Below, in pieces: positions 6,921 through 13,517 of a DNA stretch of 15,894 bases. Below the pieces are notes generated by a model. That model did no database searches. It had not been told where the DNA came from and worked only from the letters and a program-made list of their open reading frames with translations. The DNA is taken from NCBI GenBank assembly GCA_944325615.1, contig CALVAU010000205.1, positions 1 through 15,894 of the forward strand. Reading direction: 5' to 3'. Each line of letters starts with the position of its first letter. Position 1 is the stretch's first letter. Position numbers and translations under genes: made by a program. Source of the DNA: Candidatus Gastranaerophilales bacterium. GTDB taxonomy: Bacteria; Cyanobacteriota; Vampirovibrionia; Gastranaerophilales; Gastranaerophilaceae.

Positions 6921-7559
6921 ATGATAAATTACAAAGAATTAATTAAAACTTTTACAGAAGAAGACTTCAGACAAAAACGTATTAATTTACATATCCATAC
7001 TAATCACTCTGACGGTGAGGCTGATTTTGATGATATAATAGAACAAGCTGAAAAGCTTAACTATAAATACATTGCAATCACAGATCATAATACGATGAGC
7101 GGGTATGAATTCAGCAAAAAAGTAAACTCTCAAATTCTTATCCCCGGAATCGAATTTGATGTCTGGTGCGGATATATTTTTATGCACCTTTTAGGATATG
7201 GAGTTGATAAAAATAACGAACAATTAAAAAAATTCTTTGCTAAAGACAAAAAAGAAACCGAATTAGATATTATAAGACTTTTTTCAAGAAGAAATATCAA
7301 AGAATTAATCACTGCAATCCATGCAGCAGGAGGTATTGCCGTACTTGCGCACCCGGCATGTTGCTGGTGCATTTCAATGGACAGGTTTGTAAAAAAACTA
7401 ATAGGCTACGGGCTCGATGGGATTGAAGTTTATTATCCATACCCAAGGTTTCGCGGGATTTTGAAATTTCACAAAGAAGAAACTGCTAAGGAAATTGCGC
7501 TGAAATATAATCTCATTATGACAGGCGGTACTGATTTACATAAAAAGCATTTACAATAA
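6921..7559 (+). CDS. PHP-domain phosphoesterase (TrpH/RNase AM-like), short form
   Basis: This 212-residue protein carries all the metal ligands of a trinuclear PHP active site: His24 and His26 (HIHTNHSDG, with Asp31), His56 (ITDHNT), Glu78 (PGIEF), His89 (MHLLGYG), His144 (VLAHP), Asp205 and His207 (GGTDLH). Family members include E. coli YciV/TrpH (RNase AM, a 5'-3' exonuclease on RNA and 3',5'-bisphosphates) and histidinol phosphatase-like enzymes. The AIHAAGGIAVLAHP block favours the YciV group. It is shorter than that group (about 270-290 residues), because the middle insertion is small and the chain ends five residues after the last ligand; no frame continues past the stop. There is no Shine-Dalgarno before the ATG. 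It converges on the prepilin gene with two bases between stops. Confidence 0.85.
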   Translation: MINYKELIKTFTEEDFRQKRINLHIHTNHSDGEADFDDIIEQAEKLNYKYIAITDHNTMSGYEFSKKVNSQILIPGIEFDVWCGYIFMHLLGYGVDKNNEQLKKFFAKDKKETELDIIRLFSRRNIKELITAIHAAGGIAVLAHPACCWCISMDRFVKKLIGYGLDGIEVYYPYPRFRGILKFHKEETAKEIALKYNLIMTGGTDLHKKHLQ

Positions 7560-7561
7560 TT

Positions 7562-8293
7562 TTACCAAGGATAATCCTTTTTTATTTCCCAGCCATCATA
7601 CATAATAAGAGCAGTACATGCCAAACCTGAAGATTTTGTATCAATACTGCTATATTCCTTTGAACATTTGTATAAAAGGGTATCTCTATTTTTCATATCA
7701 CTATACCCGAAAGGAATTAATTTCATATTTTCAATAGTATCAAGTTCAAAGCCAAAAAAGTCTCGTCCTCCTACATTAGGCAATGATGCACCATTAATAT
7801 CAACAAAAATAACTAAATCATCTAACCTACCTGTAGTTCCATTTCCATTATAAATAAATAAAAGAGTAACGCCGTTATTCAATTCCATAATATACAATTT
7901 ATAATTTAAAGATAAATATACATAACCTGCCTTATTTTTATAAGCCGAATAACCCGCTTGGCGTATGGTAGTGGTTTTAGGCTCCCCAATATATTTTAAA
8001 TATGGTTGTATATATGTTTTTACATAAGTTTCAATTAAATCATATCTATCCTGGGTTCCGGGCATTACTGAGGTTCCATACAATTGGTTAACATCCCAAT
8101 TTTTCATATCACCATAATCAGCCTGTGCCATATTGATAGCTTGAGAAAGTTGCGAGTATGTTTGCTCTAATCGTTTTGCTGCAACTTTCTTCTGATAATT
8201 TGTCATAATTGATGGCAATGTCATAGCTGCAACTATACCTATAATCCCTAATGTTATCAAAACTTCAGCCATAGTGAATGCTCTTATTTTCAT
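7562..8293 (-). CDS. Type IV pilin-like prepilin (pseudopilin)
   Basis: This 243-residue protein begins MKIRA then FTMAEVLITLGIIGIVAAM, a class III leader. Prepilin peptidase should cut between Ala5 and Phe6, leaving a methylatable Phe1 and the conserved Glu5 of the mature chain, followed by the hydrophobic stalk helix. The remainder (about residues 30-243) is a large globular head. VDINGASLPNVGGRDFF (164-180) looks like the calcium-binding loop of GspG-like major pseudopilins, with Asp165, Asn167 and Asp178 as candidate ligands. Cys210 and Cys226 near the C-terminus could form the D-region disulfide. It could serve in a type IV pilus, a type II secretion system or a DNA-uptake fibre; no other pilus gene is nearby. 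Shine-Dalgarno GAGGAG lies 4 bases before the ATG. It is divergent from a small XRE-type regulator. Confidence 0.9.
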   Translation of the reverse strand: MKIRAFTMAEVLITLGIIGIVAAMTLPSIMTNYQKKVAAKRLEQTYSQLSQAINMAQADYGDMKNWDVNQLYGTSVMPGTQDRYDLIETYVKTYIQPYLKYIGEPKTTTIRQAGYSAYKNKAGYVYLSLNYKLYIMELNNGVTLLFIYNGNGTTGRLDDLVIFVDINGASLPNVGGRDFFGFELDTIENMKLIPFGYSDMKNRDTLLYKCSKEYSSIDTKSSGLACTALIMYDGWEIKKDYPW

Positions 8294-8311
8294 AATACTC
8301 CTCTCATTTTG

Positions 8312-8352
8312 CTAGTGGTACTAGTTGTAATAATTGCTAGTATAGCTAACAA
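8312..8352. promoter_or_regulatory. Paired palindromic operator candidate
   Basis: Two palindromes share the core TAG-N5-CTA, at 8313-8323 (within CTAGTGGTACTAG) and 8338-8348 (within TTGCTAGTATAGCTAACAA). Their centres are 25 bases apart. The octamer TTGCTAGT precedes each core as a direct repeat (8309-8316 and 8334-8341). They lie between the prepilin gene and the XRE-type regulator and overlap or flank the putative prepilin promoter. This layout fits a dimeric repressor binding twice. Confidence 0.5.
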
Positions 8353-8367
8353 TTTTGAAATGGACAA
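8339..8367 (-). promoter_or_regulatory. Putative promoter of the prepilin gene
   Basis: On the minus strand TTGTCC (8362-8367) and TATACT (8339-8344) are separated by 17 bases. The predicted start of transcription is near 8332, giving a leader of about 38 bases that includes the GAGGAG ribosome site. The -10 lies inside the right-hand palindrome, so repressor binding there would block it. Confidence 0.45.
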
Positions 8368-8575
8368 GGAATATTTACAAAAATTTGCAAAAAATCTTAA
8401 ACGAATAAGGAAACAAAAAGGTCTGACTCAGGATGATTTAGCAGTATCCGAGCAAATTTCACGTTCCATGATAAGTTTAATTGAAATTGCAAAAACCGAT
8501 CTGACTGTATCTAAGGTAAAAATCATTGCAGATACTTTAAAAGTTCACCCTAAAGAACTTTTCGATTTTGACTAA
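8360..8575 (+). CDS. XRE/Cro-C1 family helix-turn-helix regulator
   Basis: This is a 71-residue single-domain DNA-binding protein. Residues about 7-66 match the HTH_3 fold: FAKNLKRIRKQKGLTQDDLA, then a recognition-helix region (EQISRSMISLIEI), then LTVSKVKIIADTLKVHPKELF. The recognition segment is slightly unusual, with ISLIEIAKTDL in place of the common ISxIExGKxxP. The ATG at 8360 is chosen because the domain begins right after it. An upstream TTG at 8309 would add 17 hydrophobic residues encoded by the palindromic operator DNA. No Shine-Dalgarno precedes the ATG; AACAAT (8348-8353), with TTGTAA 17 bases before it, could give a leaderless mRNA. It probably regulates itself and the divergent prepilin gene. 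Its end lies five bases from the prfB stop, with no terminator between. Confidence 0.85.
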   Translation: MDKEYLQKFAKNLKRIRKQKGLTQDDLAVSEQISRSMISLIEIAKTDLTVSKVKIIADTLKVHPKELFDFD

Positions 8576-8580
8576 AAATT

Positions 8581-9673
8581 TTATTTTACAGCCTGACTTT
8601 TTAAATATGCATCAATAAAGATATCAATATCACCGTCCATTACAGCATCAACATTGCCGACTTCACAATTGGTACGATGATCTTTTACCATTTTATAAGG
8701 ATGGAATACATAAGAACGAATTTGAGAACCAAAATTTATATCAACATTTTCGCCCTTTAATTCAGCCAGTTTCTTATCATGTTCTGCCTGACGTATTGCA
8801 AGTAGTTTTGAAGCTAATATTTGCATTGCATTTTCTTTATTTTGCAATTGAGACCGTTCTTGCTGACATTTTACGACAATACCTGTAGGTTTATGAAGTA
8901 TTCTAACAGCAGTCTCAACTTTATTAACATTTTGTCCACCAGCACCACCAGAGCGCATTGTATCAATTTCCAATTCTTCAGGCGGGATTATAATTGTTTT
9001 TTCAAAATCCTCAATTATCGGCGATACCTCCAAAGAGGCAAAACTAGTCTGTCTTTTGCCGTTTGCATTAAAAGGTGAAATCCTGACGAGTCGATGAACG
9101 CCTTTTTCAGCTTTTGCATATCCAAAAGCATATTTACCAGAAATTTTTATTGTTGCAGACTTTATCCCGGCTTCTTCACCGTCAAGTTTATCAAGCAAAT
9201 CGACTTTCCAACCTTTATTCTCAGCCCAACGCATATACATTCTTAAAAGCATACTGGCCCAATCCTGCGCGTCAGTTCCGCCTGCTCCTGCATTTATTGT
9301 TAGAATTGCATCAGCTTCATCATATTCTCCACCAAGCATCAATCTGATTTCGAATTTATCAAGTTCTTTTTCTAATTTTTCTAAATTCTGAAAACTTTCA
9401 TTTATCAAATCGTTATCGGATATTTCAAGTGCAACCTGCGAATCATCAAGATAACTCTCCCAAGTTTTGAGCATATTGAGATTTTCTTTTATCTCTTTTA
9501 TTTCAGCACCTAATTTTGATACACGACTTTTATCTGACCAAATATCAGGATTCTGCATTTCTTTTTCTAACAAAGCAAGTCGTTCTACTGATTTGAGAGG
9601 GTCAAAGACACTCCTTAATTTTTTCAAATCTTGGCTTTAAGTTATTTAATAATTGTTTTAGTTCTGTCTCCAT
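8581..9673 (-). CDS. prfB: Peptide chain release factor 2, with programmed +1 frameshift
   Basis: RF2 recognises UAA and UGA stops and triggers peptide release. Translation begins at the ATG at 9673: 23 codons (METELKQLLNNLKPRFEKIK, then ECL) end at an in-frame TGA (9602-9604). A +1 shift at CTT-TGA-C resumes with GAC (9601-9603) and continues to the TAA at 8581, giving about 363 residues, the normal RF2 length. The recoded protein keeps the helical domain (about 24-110), the stop-codon-reading SPF tripeptide (about 199-201) in RISPFNANGKRQTSFASLE, and the peptidyl-transfer GGQ (about 245-247) in MRSGGAGGQNVNKVETA. A naive reading would start at a TTG at 9627 and lose the N-terminus. There is no Shine-Dalgarno before 9673, and the -10 is very close to the ATG, so the mRNA may be leaderless. 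The gene stands alone. Confidence 0.95.
9601..9616 (-). promoter_or_regulatory. prfB autoregulatory frameshift signal
   Basis: On the minus strand the order is AAGGAG (9611-9616), TGT, CTT (9605-9607), TGA (9602-9604), C. This matches the known RF2 recoding signal: an internal Shine-Dalgarno-like element three bases before the slippery CTT, then the poorly terminating TGA-C. When RF2 is scarce the ribosome pauses at TGA and slips +1, restoring RF2 synthesis. The frames on either side meet exactly here. Confidence 0.95.
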
Positions 9674-9679
9674 ATTGCT

Positions 9680-9708
9680 ATTATACTACAACAAATAAAG
9701 TATGTAAT
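9680..9708 (-). promoter_or_regulatory. Putative prfB promoter next to the start codon
   Basis: On the minus strand a perfect TATAAT (9680-9685) lies 17 bases after ATTACA (9703-9708, a 4/6 match to TTGACA). Only six bases separate the -10 from the ATG at 9673, so transcription should begin at or next to the start codon. Confidence 0.5.
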
Positions 9709-9721
9709 AAATTATAAAAAA

Positions 9722-9762
9722 TGATAAAATTTAAGAGTTTACAAATAACCTATGTAAAGGAG
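9722..9762 (+). promoter_or_regulatory. Putative promoter and ribosome site of the tandem membrane-protein genes
   Basis: TGATAAAAT (9722-9730) is an extended -10 on the plus strand, without an evident -35. AAAGGAG (9756-9762) is a strong Shine-Dalgarno five bases before the ATG at 9768. The 94-base gap to prfB therefore holds back-to-back promoters. Confidence 0.4.
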
Positions 9763-9767
9763 ATTTT

Positions 9768-10595
9768 ATGGCTAAAGGCGGCTTAATTGAAGGGTTGAAA
9801 AAGTGTTATAAAGGCCCGAATCTATTAAAAAAACATTTATTTTTATACGTGTTATCTTTGCTCACAACTATACCATTATTGATTGCGGTTTCTAAAACCG
9901 ACGGTTCTGAAAAAGACATGTATCTATATTTATTTACGCATCCTTTATTATTAATTTTATTAATTTTATCAAGTATAGCTATAGGATTGTATGTAACTAA
10001 ATTTTTGAATAATTCTATTAAATTATTTATTTGGCAAGATACACAAAAGGATCAAGAAAGAATTAAAGCAATGTGTATTATGCCTGAGATTAGTCAGGAT
10101 CTATTAAAAAACGGACTTGAAGTTATTAAATTTGGATTTTTTTGGATTATTAACACTATTATTATATTTGGTATTACAGGATTTTTCCTATGCATACCAG
10201 TTATAAACTTACTTTTCATACCTATTGCTATAGTTATTTTTGCGTGTTACTTATATTCAATACCTTACATATTTGCAGGATTTGCAAGAACTTACAAATG
10301 TAAAGGGAATTTGTATCCTACTTTGATATTCTCTCTTTTTCCTAAAATATTTTTATCTGCAACTATCTTAGGGTTAAAATATTTTGTATATTCTATTTGT
10401 GCCTCAATTATTCAATGGCTACTTATTACAGTTCTAATCCTTATTGCAGGATTACTAAAACTCGGAGGATATTCTATTGTATTGTCATTAATTGTATCCG
10501 TAGCAGTTTATATTGAATTTATTTCAATACTTGTATTCTACTACGCCGTTGCAAATATTTATTATAGAAAAATAGAAATAGAAAGAGAAATATAA
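9768..10595 (+). CDS. Polytopic membrane protein, first of a tandem paralogous pair
   Basis: I cannot assign a named family to this 275-residue protein. It starts MAKGGLIEGLKKCYKGPNLL, an amphipathic interfacial stretch, followed by about six hydrophobic segments near residues 25-42, 55-78, 120-165 (two), 185-205, 210-235 and 240-265. It ends FYYAVANIYYRKIEIEREI. The blocks EGLKKCYKGPN, NNSIKLFIWQDTQKD, IMPEIS, ARTYKCKGNLYP, FPKIFL and FYYAVANIYYRKI are repeated in the next gene product. Short charged loops and a DTQKDQE cytoplasmic-type loop alternate with the helices. The organisation resembles generic DUF975/GPDPase-like six-helix membrane proteins. AAAGGAG (9756-9762) fixes the start. The next gene begins 14 bases after its stop, so the pair is an operon. 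Confidence 0.8.
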   Translation: MAKGGLIEGLKKCYKGPNLLKKHLFLYVLSLLTTIPLLIAVSKTDGSEKDMYLYLFTHPLLLILLILSSIAIGLYVTKFLNNSIKLFIWQDTQKDQERIKAMCIMPEISQDLLKNGLEVIKFGFFWIINTIIIFGITGFFLCIPVINLLFIPIAIVIFACYLYSIPYIFAGFARTYKCKGNLYPTLIFSLFPKIFLSATILGLKYFVYSICASIIQWLLITVLILIAGLLKLGGYSIVLSLIVSVAVYIEFISILVFYYAVANIYYRKIEIEREI

Positions 10596-10609
10596 TTAAA
10601 GGAGAATTT

Positions 10610-11476
10610 ATGGCTGGTGGATTTTTTGAAGGTTTTAAGAAAATTTATTCTGGCAAAAATATTTTTGCTAAACACATGTTTTTAATATTGCTTTCGTTGA
10701 TAATAGCTTTAACTAGTGCGGTAGGTGCAGCAAATACCAATGGAGGACAAAAAGAAATTTATCATTATATGTATGTGCAATATCCACTTTTAGGTATTAT
10801 TTCAACTGTAATAAGTTTTATAATCGGTATCTATACAATTCATTTTATCCATAATTCCATTAAATATCTGATATGGAAAGACACTCAAAATGATGAAGAA
10901 AAAATTAACGCACTTGATATTATGCCTGAAATTAACGTTAAAATATTTAATCATTTTTGGAAATGGCTTGGATTTTGTATAATCTGGTGTATTTATATAA
11001 TCATTTTTATACTTTTAGGAGTAATCACCTGCTTTATACCGGGCTTCCATATTCCTGGAATTATTCTAACTGCATTTATCATTTTATTATTATATTTAAT
11101 CATACCGTTTATTTTCACTACATTTTCTAAAACTTATACTATAAAAGGTAATATCTGCCCTCTTATGGTATTTACTTATTTACCAAAAATCATTTTACCG
11201 TCAATAGTTCTTTATTTAAAACTCTTTGGTATAGTGATTTTATACTGTATAGCTTCAGTGATTATGGTCATAGGTCTATTCTTTATTATCGGACTTTTTG
11301 CGGGATTAAACGGAATGGATGCTATGGCAATAACAGAGCTTACCAAAAGTGTTCCCATAATTACACTAATTACAACATTTTTTGTTTACACAAGTACTAT
11401 AATAGGTTTGAGTTTTTATTACGCAGTAGCTAACATTTATCATAAAAAAATAAATATAACCGAAACCGAAGCATAA
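10610..11476 (+). CDS. Polytopic membrane protein, second of a tandem paralogous pair
   Basis: This 288-residue protein is a paralogue of the preceding one, co-linear along the whole length. It opens MAGGFFEGFKKIYSGKNIFA, has HNSIKYLIWKDTQNDEEKI and IMPEIN in the loop after the second helix, SKTYTIKGNICP and LPKIILP in the middle, and FYYAVANIYHKKI at the end. It has about six membrane segments and no cleavable signal peptide. Compared with its neighbour it has a longer loop before the last helix (GLNGMDAMAITELTKSVP), which accounts for most of the length difference. AAAGGAG (10598-10604) lies five bases before the ATG. The pair probably arose by local duplication and may form a heteromer; the function is unknown. 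The operon ends at the hairpin at 11503-11532. Confidence 0.8.
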   Translation: MAGGFFEGFKKIYSGKNIFAKHMFLILLSLIIALTSAVGAANTNGGQKEIYHYMYVQYPLLGIISTVISFIIGIYTIHFIHNSIKYLIWKDTQNDEEKINALDIMPEINVKIFNHFWKWLGFCIIWCIYIIIFILLGVITCFIPGFHIPGIILTAFIILLLYLIIPFIFTTFSKTYTIKGNICPLMVFTYLPKIILPSIVLYLKLFGIVILYCIASVIMVIGLFFIIGLFAGLNGMDAMAITELTKSVPIITLITTFFVYTSTIIGLSFYYAVANIYHKKINITETEA

Positions 11477-11502
11477 ATGCTTTTATAAATAAAATTATCA
11501 AA

Positions 11503-11532
11503 AAAAAAGAGACTTAATAAAGTCTCTTTTTT
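11503..11532. terminator. Bidirectional intrinsic terminator
   Basis: Bases 11503-11515 (AAAAAAGAGACTT) pair perfectly with 11520-11532 around an AATA loop. The 13-pair stem has A-tracts and T-tracts on both sides. It sits 26 bases after the second membrane-protein gene (plus) and 3 bases after the end of the 5'-nucleotidase gene (minus), so it serves both convergent transcripts. Confidence 0.9.
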
Positions 11533-11535
11533 AGT

Positions 11536-13080
11536 TTAATCTATTATTTTTATTCTTCCATCATCTTTAATTTCAACAGGTGTTTGATCTTTTTTGAAAT
11601 GATCTTTTACGCATTTTGTGAAATCAAAATCAAAAATCTTTTCTGCCCAGTCAATCTTATCCAACATTGAAAGATTATCTTTACCCATTGCATAATAATC
11701 GTTTATTACAGTTCTATATATTTTATCTTCTCGCGGATTATTTATATCTATTTTGGTTTCATTTCCGTCTTTATCCTTATAGTATAAATCAGAAATTTCA
11801 CCGTTTTTATTTATGTTATATCTCAATCCTGAAGTATGCAAAATTCCAGGTTTGTTATTCATGTTAACCAAAGATTTTGCTGTAGCTTTTAGAGCTTCAA
11901 CTATTTCTTTCTCTGTATATGGAGTTATAGTCAAATTATTCTTAAATGGGGACATATCCTCAAGAACTCTTGTATCTAATGCGCCACCTTCAAAATATCC
12001 GCGGACATTTGCTGCACTTAACAGTGCAATATCAGCACCTAATTCTTCACGCATACAGTCAACAATAAATTGTGCATGAGGATTAGGATCTATTAAATCA
12101 TTGGTAATTGGTGGAGCGGCAGATTTTACGTAGCCAACAACTCTGGGTTTCCCAAGTATTTTTTCAAATACATATCTTAACGGAGCATTTCTTTTAAAAC
12201 CTCTAGTAGGGGTCACATTGTTTTGGACTTTTGTAATAACACCATTTTCGTCAAATTCAAGATTCAGAACACCAAAATATTTTCCATCTCTTCCTGCTTG
12301 GGTAATTACTACAGGCTCTCCGGACTGGCTGTATAAAAGATTTTCACCTTTTTTTACATCCATCACAAGATTATGAGAATGTCCACCTAAAATAACATCT
12401 ATACCTTCTGTTTTTTCTGCTATTTTTTTGTCATAGCCATAGCCTAAATGGGATAAAAGTATTATTTTATTAACACCTTGGCTACGCAATTTTTCAACTT
12501 CTTTTTGAATATCTGAAGCTGTCAAATCTATATTATGGATTTCATTTTCAGAAAACAATCTGCTATATTTTAATCTGGAGATAAGATCCGTTGGAGATGT
12601 ACCGATTATACCATATTTATGTCCGTTTATTTCTTGGATATAGGATTTTTCAACCTTCTTTGAAAGAGGGTATTGAGGCGGAATGTCAATATTGCAGGCA
12701 AGCATTTTAAATTTCATATCAGGAATTACTTTTCCAACGCTTTTTGGCATATCATACTCATGATTTCCCATCGCTGAGGCCATAATATGAAGGGCGTTTT
12801 CTCCAGCTATTGCAACTCTATTTACATTTTCTATTTCACCCAGCAAAATATCGCCTGAAGAAAGCTTAAGTTTATCAGTCGGCTCGGACGGTTTAAAATT
12901 ATCAAAAGCATTTGATGCTGTCATCGTCCTTTCTAAATTTATAGATTTTCCGTGGTAATCATTTATATAAAAAATACTTGTTCTCACCGGCTGCGAATCA
13001 TTCTGCTTTCGCTGAGCCTTGTGATTTTGAACTGATTGCTTTATTAAATTTGTACTGTATCCATTTACGGGCGTAATCAT
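11536..13080 (-). CDS. 5'-nucleotidase / 2',3'-cyclic phosphodiesterase family protein, no signal peptide
   Basis: This 514-residue protein has the two-domain UshA layout. The N-terminal calcineurin-like metallophosphoesterase domain carries Asp41 and His43 (NDYHG), Asp77 (SSGD), Asn106 and His107 (GNHEYD), His211 (LSHLG) and His234/His236 (GGHSH), the full dimetal site. The C-terminal 5'-nucleotidase domain (about residues 315-490) has the substrate-site blocks ANVRGYF, MSPFKNNLTITPYTEKEIVEAL and HTSGLRYNINKNGEI. Family enzymes remove phosphate from nucleotides or UDP-sugars and are normally periplasmic or surface-anchored. This one begins MITPVNGYSTNLIKQSVQNH, a polar stretch of about 33 residues with no signal peptide or lipobox, so its location is uncertain. 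Shine-Dalgarno is weak (GGGA). No alternative upstream start with a hydrophobic leader was seen. It ends at the shared terminator. Confidence 0.9.
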   Translation of the reverse strand: MITPVNGYSTNLIKQSVQNHKAQRKQNDSQPVRTSIFYINDYHGKSINLERTMTASNAFDNFKPSEPTDKLKLSSGDILLGEIENVNRVAIAGENALHIMASAMGNHEYDMPKSVGKVIPDMKFKMLACNIDIPPQYPLSKKVEKSYIQEINGHKYGIIGTSPTDLISRLKYSRLFSENEIHNIDLTASDIQKEVEKLRSQGVNKIILLSHLGYGYDKKIAEKTEGIDVILGGHSHNLVMDVKKGENLLYSQSGEPVVITQAGRDGKYFGVLNLEFDENGVITKVQNNVTPTRGFKRNAPLRYVFEKILGKPRVVGYVKSAAPPITNDLIDPNPHAQFIVDCMREELGADIALLSAANVRGYFEGGALDTRVLEDMSPFKNNLTITPYTEKEIVEALKATAKSLVNMNNKPGILHTSGLRYNINKNGEISDLYYKDKDGNETKIDINNPREDKIYRTVINDYYAMGKDNLSMLDKIDWAEKIFDFDFTKCVKDHFKKDQTPVEIKDDGRIKIID

Positions 13081-13158
13081 TTTTAATTTCCCAACAGGTA
13101 GAAAGCCTATGAAAAATTATTTTTTCTATTTTAATATTTGAAAGTTTACAAAAATTTA

Positions 13159-13395
13159 TTATTCAAAAATCATTGTCTGAATTTTCCAAATCTCTTTGAG
13201 CTTTGCAATTAATTCTTTGCCTTCACCGTTGACTTCCAAAAGTATTATCCCGCAGTCCGCACAAAAATTTTCACTTGATGGATGAAGTCCTATTCTTGTT
13301 CTTATTTCACATCCAAATTCAGTTATAATCTTTTGAAATTCAATCGCTTTTTCTAATCTGTTTTCTAAATTTACACCAATAATTGTAGTTGTCAT
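13159..13395 (-). CDS. TM1266-like (iron-only hydrogenase system regulator type) small protein
   Basis: This 78-residue protein resembles the TM1266 family, which has an ACT/NikR-C-like ferredoxin fold. Strand one is MTTTIIGVNLENR, helix one is LEKAIEFQKIITEFG, strand two is IRTRIGLHP, then a turn, strand three is GIILLEVNG, helix two is ELIAKLKEIW, and the last strand is IQTMIF. That order and the RxGLH and GIIxLEV blocks fit the family, some of whose members sit beside FeFe-hydrogenase genes. The variant has Cys29 and a CADC motif (Cys45, Cys48) in the turn, which could bind metal. No hydrogenase gene is in the window, so the family label says little about function. Shine-Dalgarno AAGGAGA (13401-13407) supports the start and is part of an inverted repeat. 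Confidence 0.65.
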   Translation of the reverse strand: MTTTIIGVNLENRLEKAIEFQKIITEFGCEIRTRIGLHPSSENFCADCGIILLEVNGEGKELIAKLKEIWKIQTMIFE

Positions 13396-13398
13396 AAA

Positions 13399-13421
13399 AT
13401 TCTCCTTATACTTTGGAGAAT
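13399..13421 (-). promoter_or_regulatory. Inverted repeat covering the Shine-Dalgarno of the TM1266-like gene
   Basis: In the minus-strand transcript ATTCTCC pairs perfectly with GGAGAAT around a nine-base loop (7 pairs). The second arm contains the core of the AAGGAGA ribosome site, four bases from the ATG. Such a hairpin could hide the site, for example as a thermosensor or ligand switch, but it is short and may be fortuitous. Confidence 0.35.
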
Positions 13422-13430
13422 AAATTATTC

Positions 13431-13464
13431 ATAAAAAAAATAACACCCCTAGTGGGGTATTATT
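13431..13464 (-). terminator. Intrinsic terminator after the 103-residue gene
   Basis: Bases 13439-13449 pair with 13454-13464 (four G-C pairs at the top, one mismatch, five A-T pairs) around a four-base loop. The minus-strand transcript then runs into eight U residues (13431-13438). It lies 53 bases after the stop of the 103-residue gene and 35 bases before the start of the TM1266-like gene, so it could act as terminator of the first or as an attenuator for the second. Confidence 0.8.
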
Positions 13465-13469
13465 TGTAT

Positions 13470-13484
13470 TGCAGAATTTCTGCA
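13470..13484. repeat. Perfect 15-base palindrome
   Basis: TGCAGAATTTCTGCA has two 7-base arms around one central base. The centre is too tight for a good RNA hairpin, so if functional it would be a DNA-protein site. It lies between the 103-residue gene and its terminator, an odd place for an operator, and its role is unknown. Confidence 0.4.
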
Positions 13485-13517
13485 TTTTACGATAACATTT
13501 AAAAACTTACATTTCCT

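Noticed and set aside
8309..8359. TTG start giving the regulator a 17-residue hydrophobic N-terminal extension
   Set aside because: The stretch is palindromic operator-like DNA, has no ribosome site, and the HTH domain begins right after the ATG at 8360.
13406..13432. Eight-codon leader peptide (MNNLFSKV) ending in TAA at the Shine-Dalgarno of the TM1266-like gene
   Set aside because: It has no ribosome site of its own, since a U-tract precedes it, and its composition shows no attenuator-type run of one amino acid.
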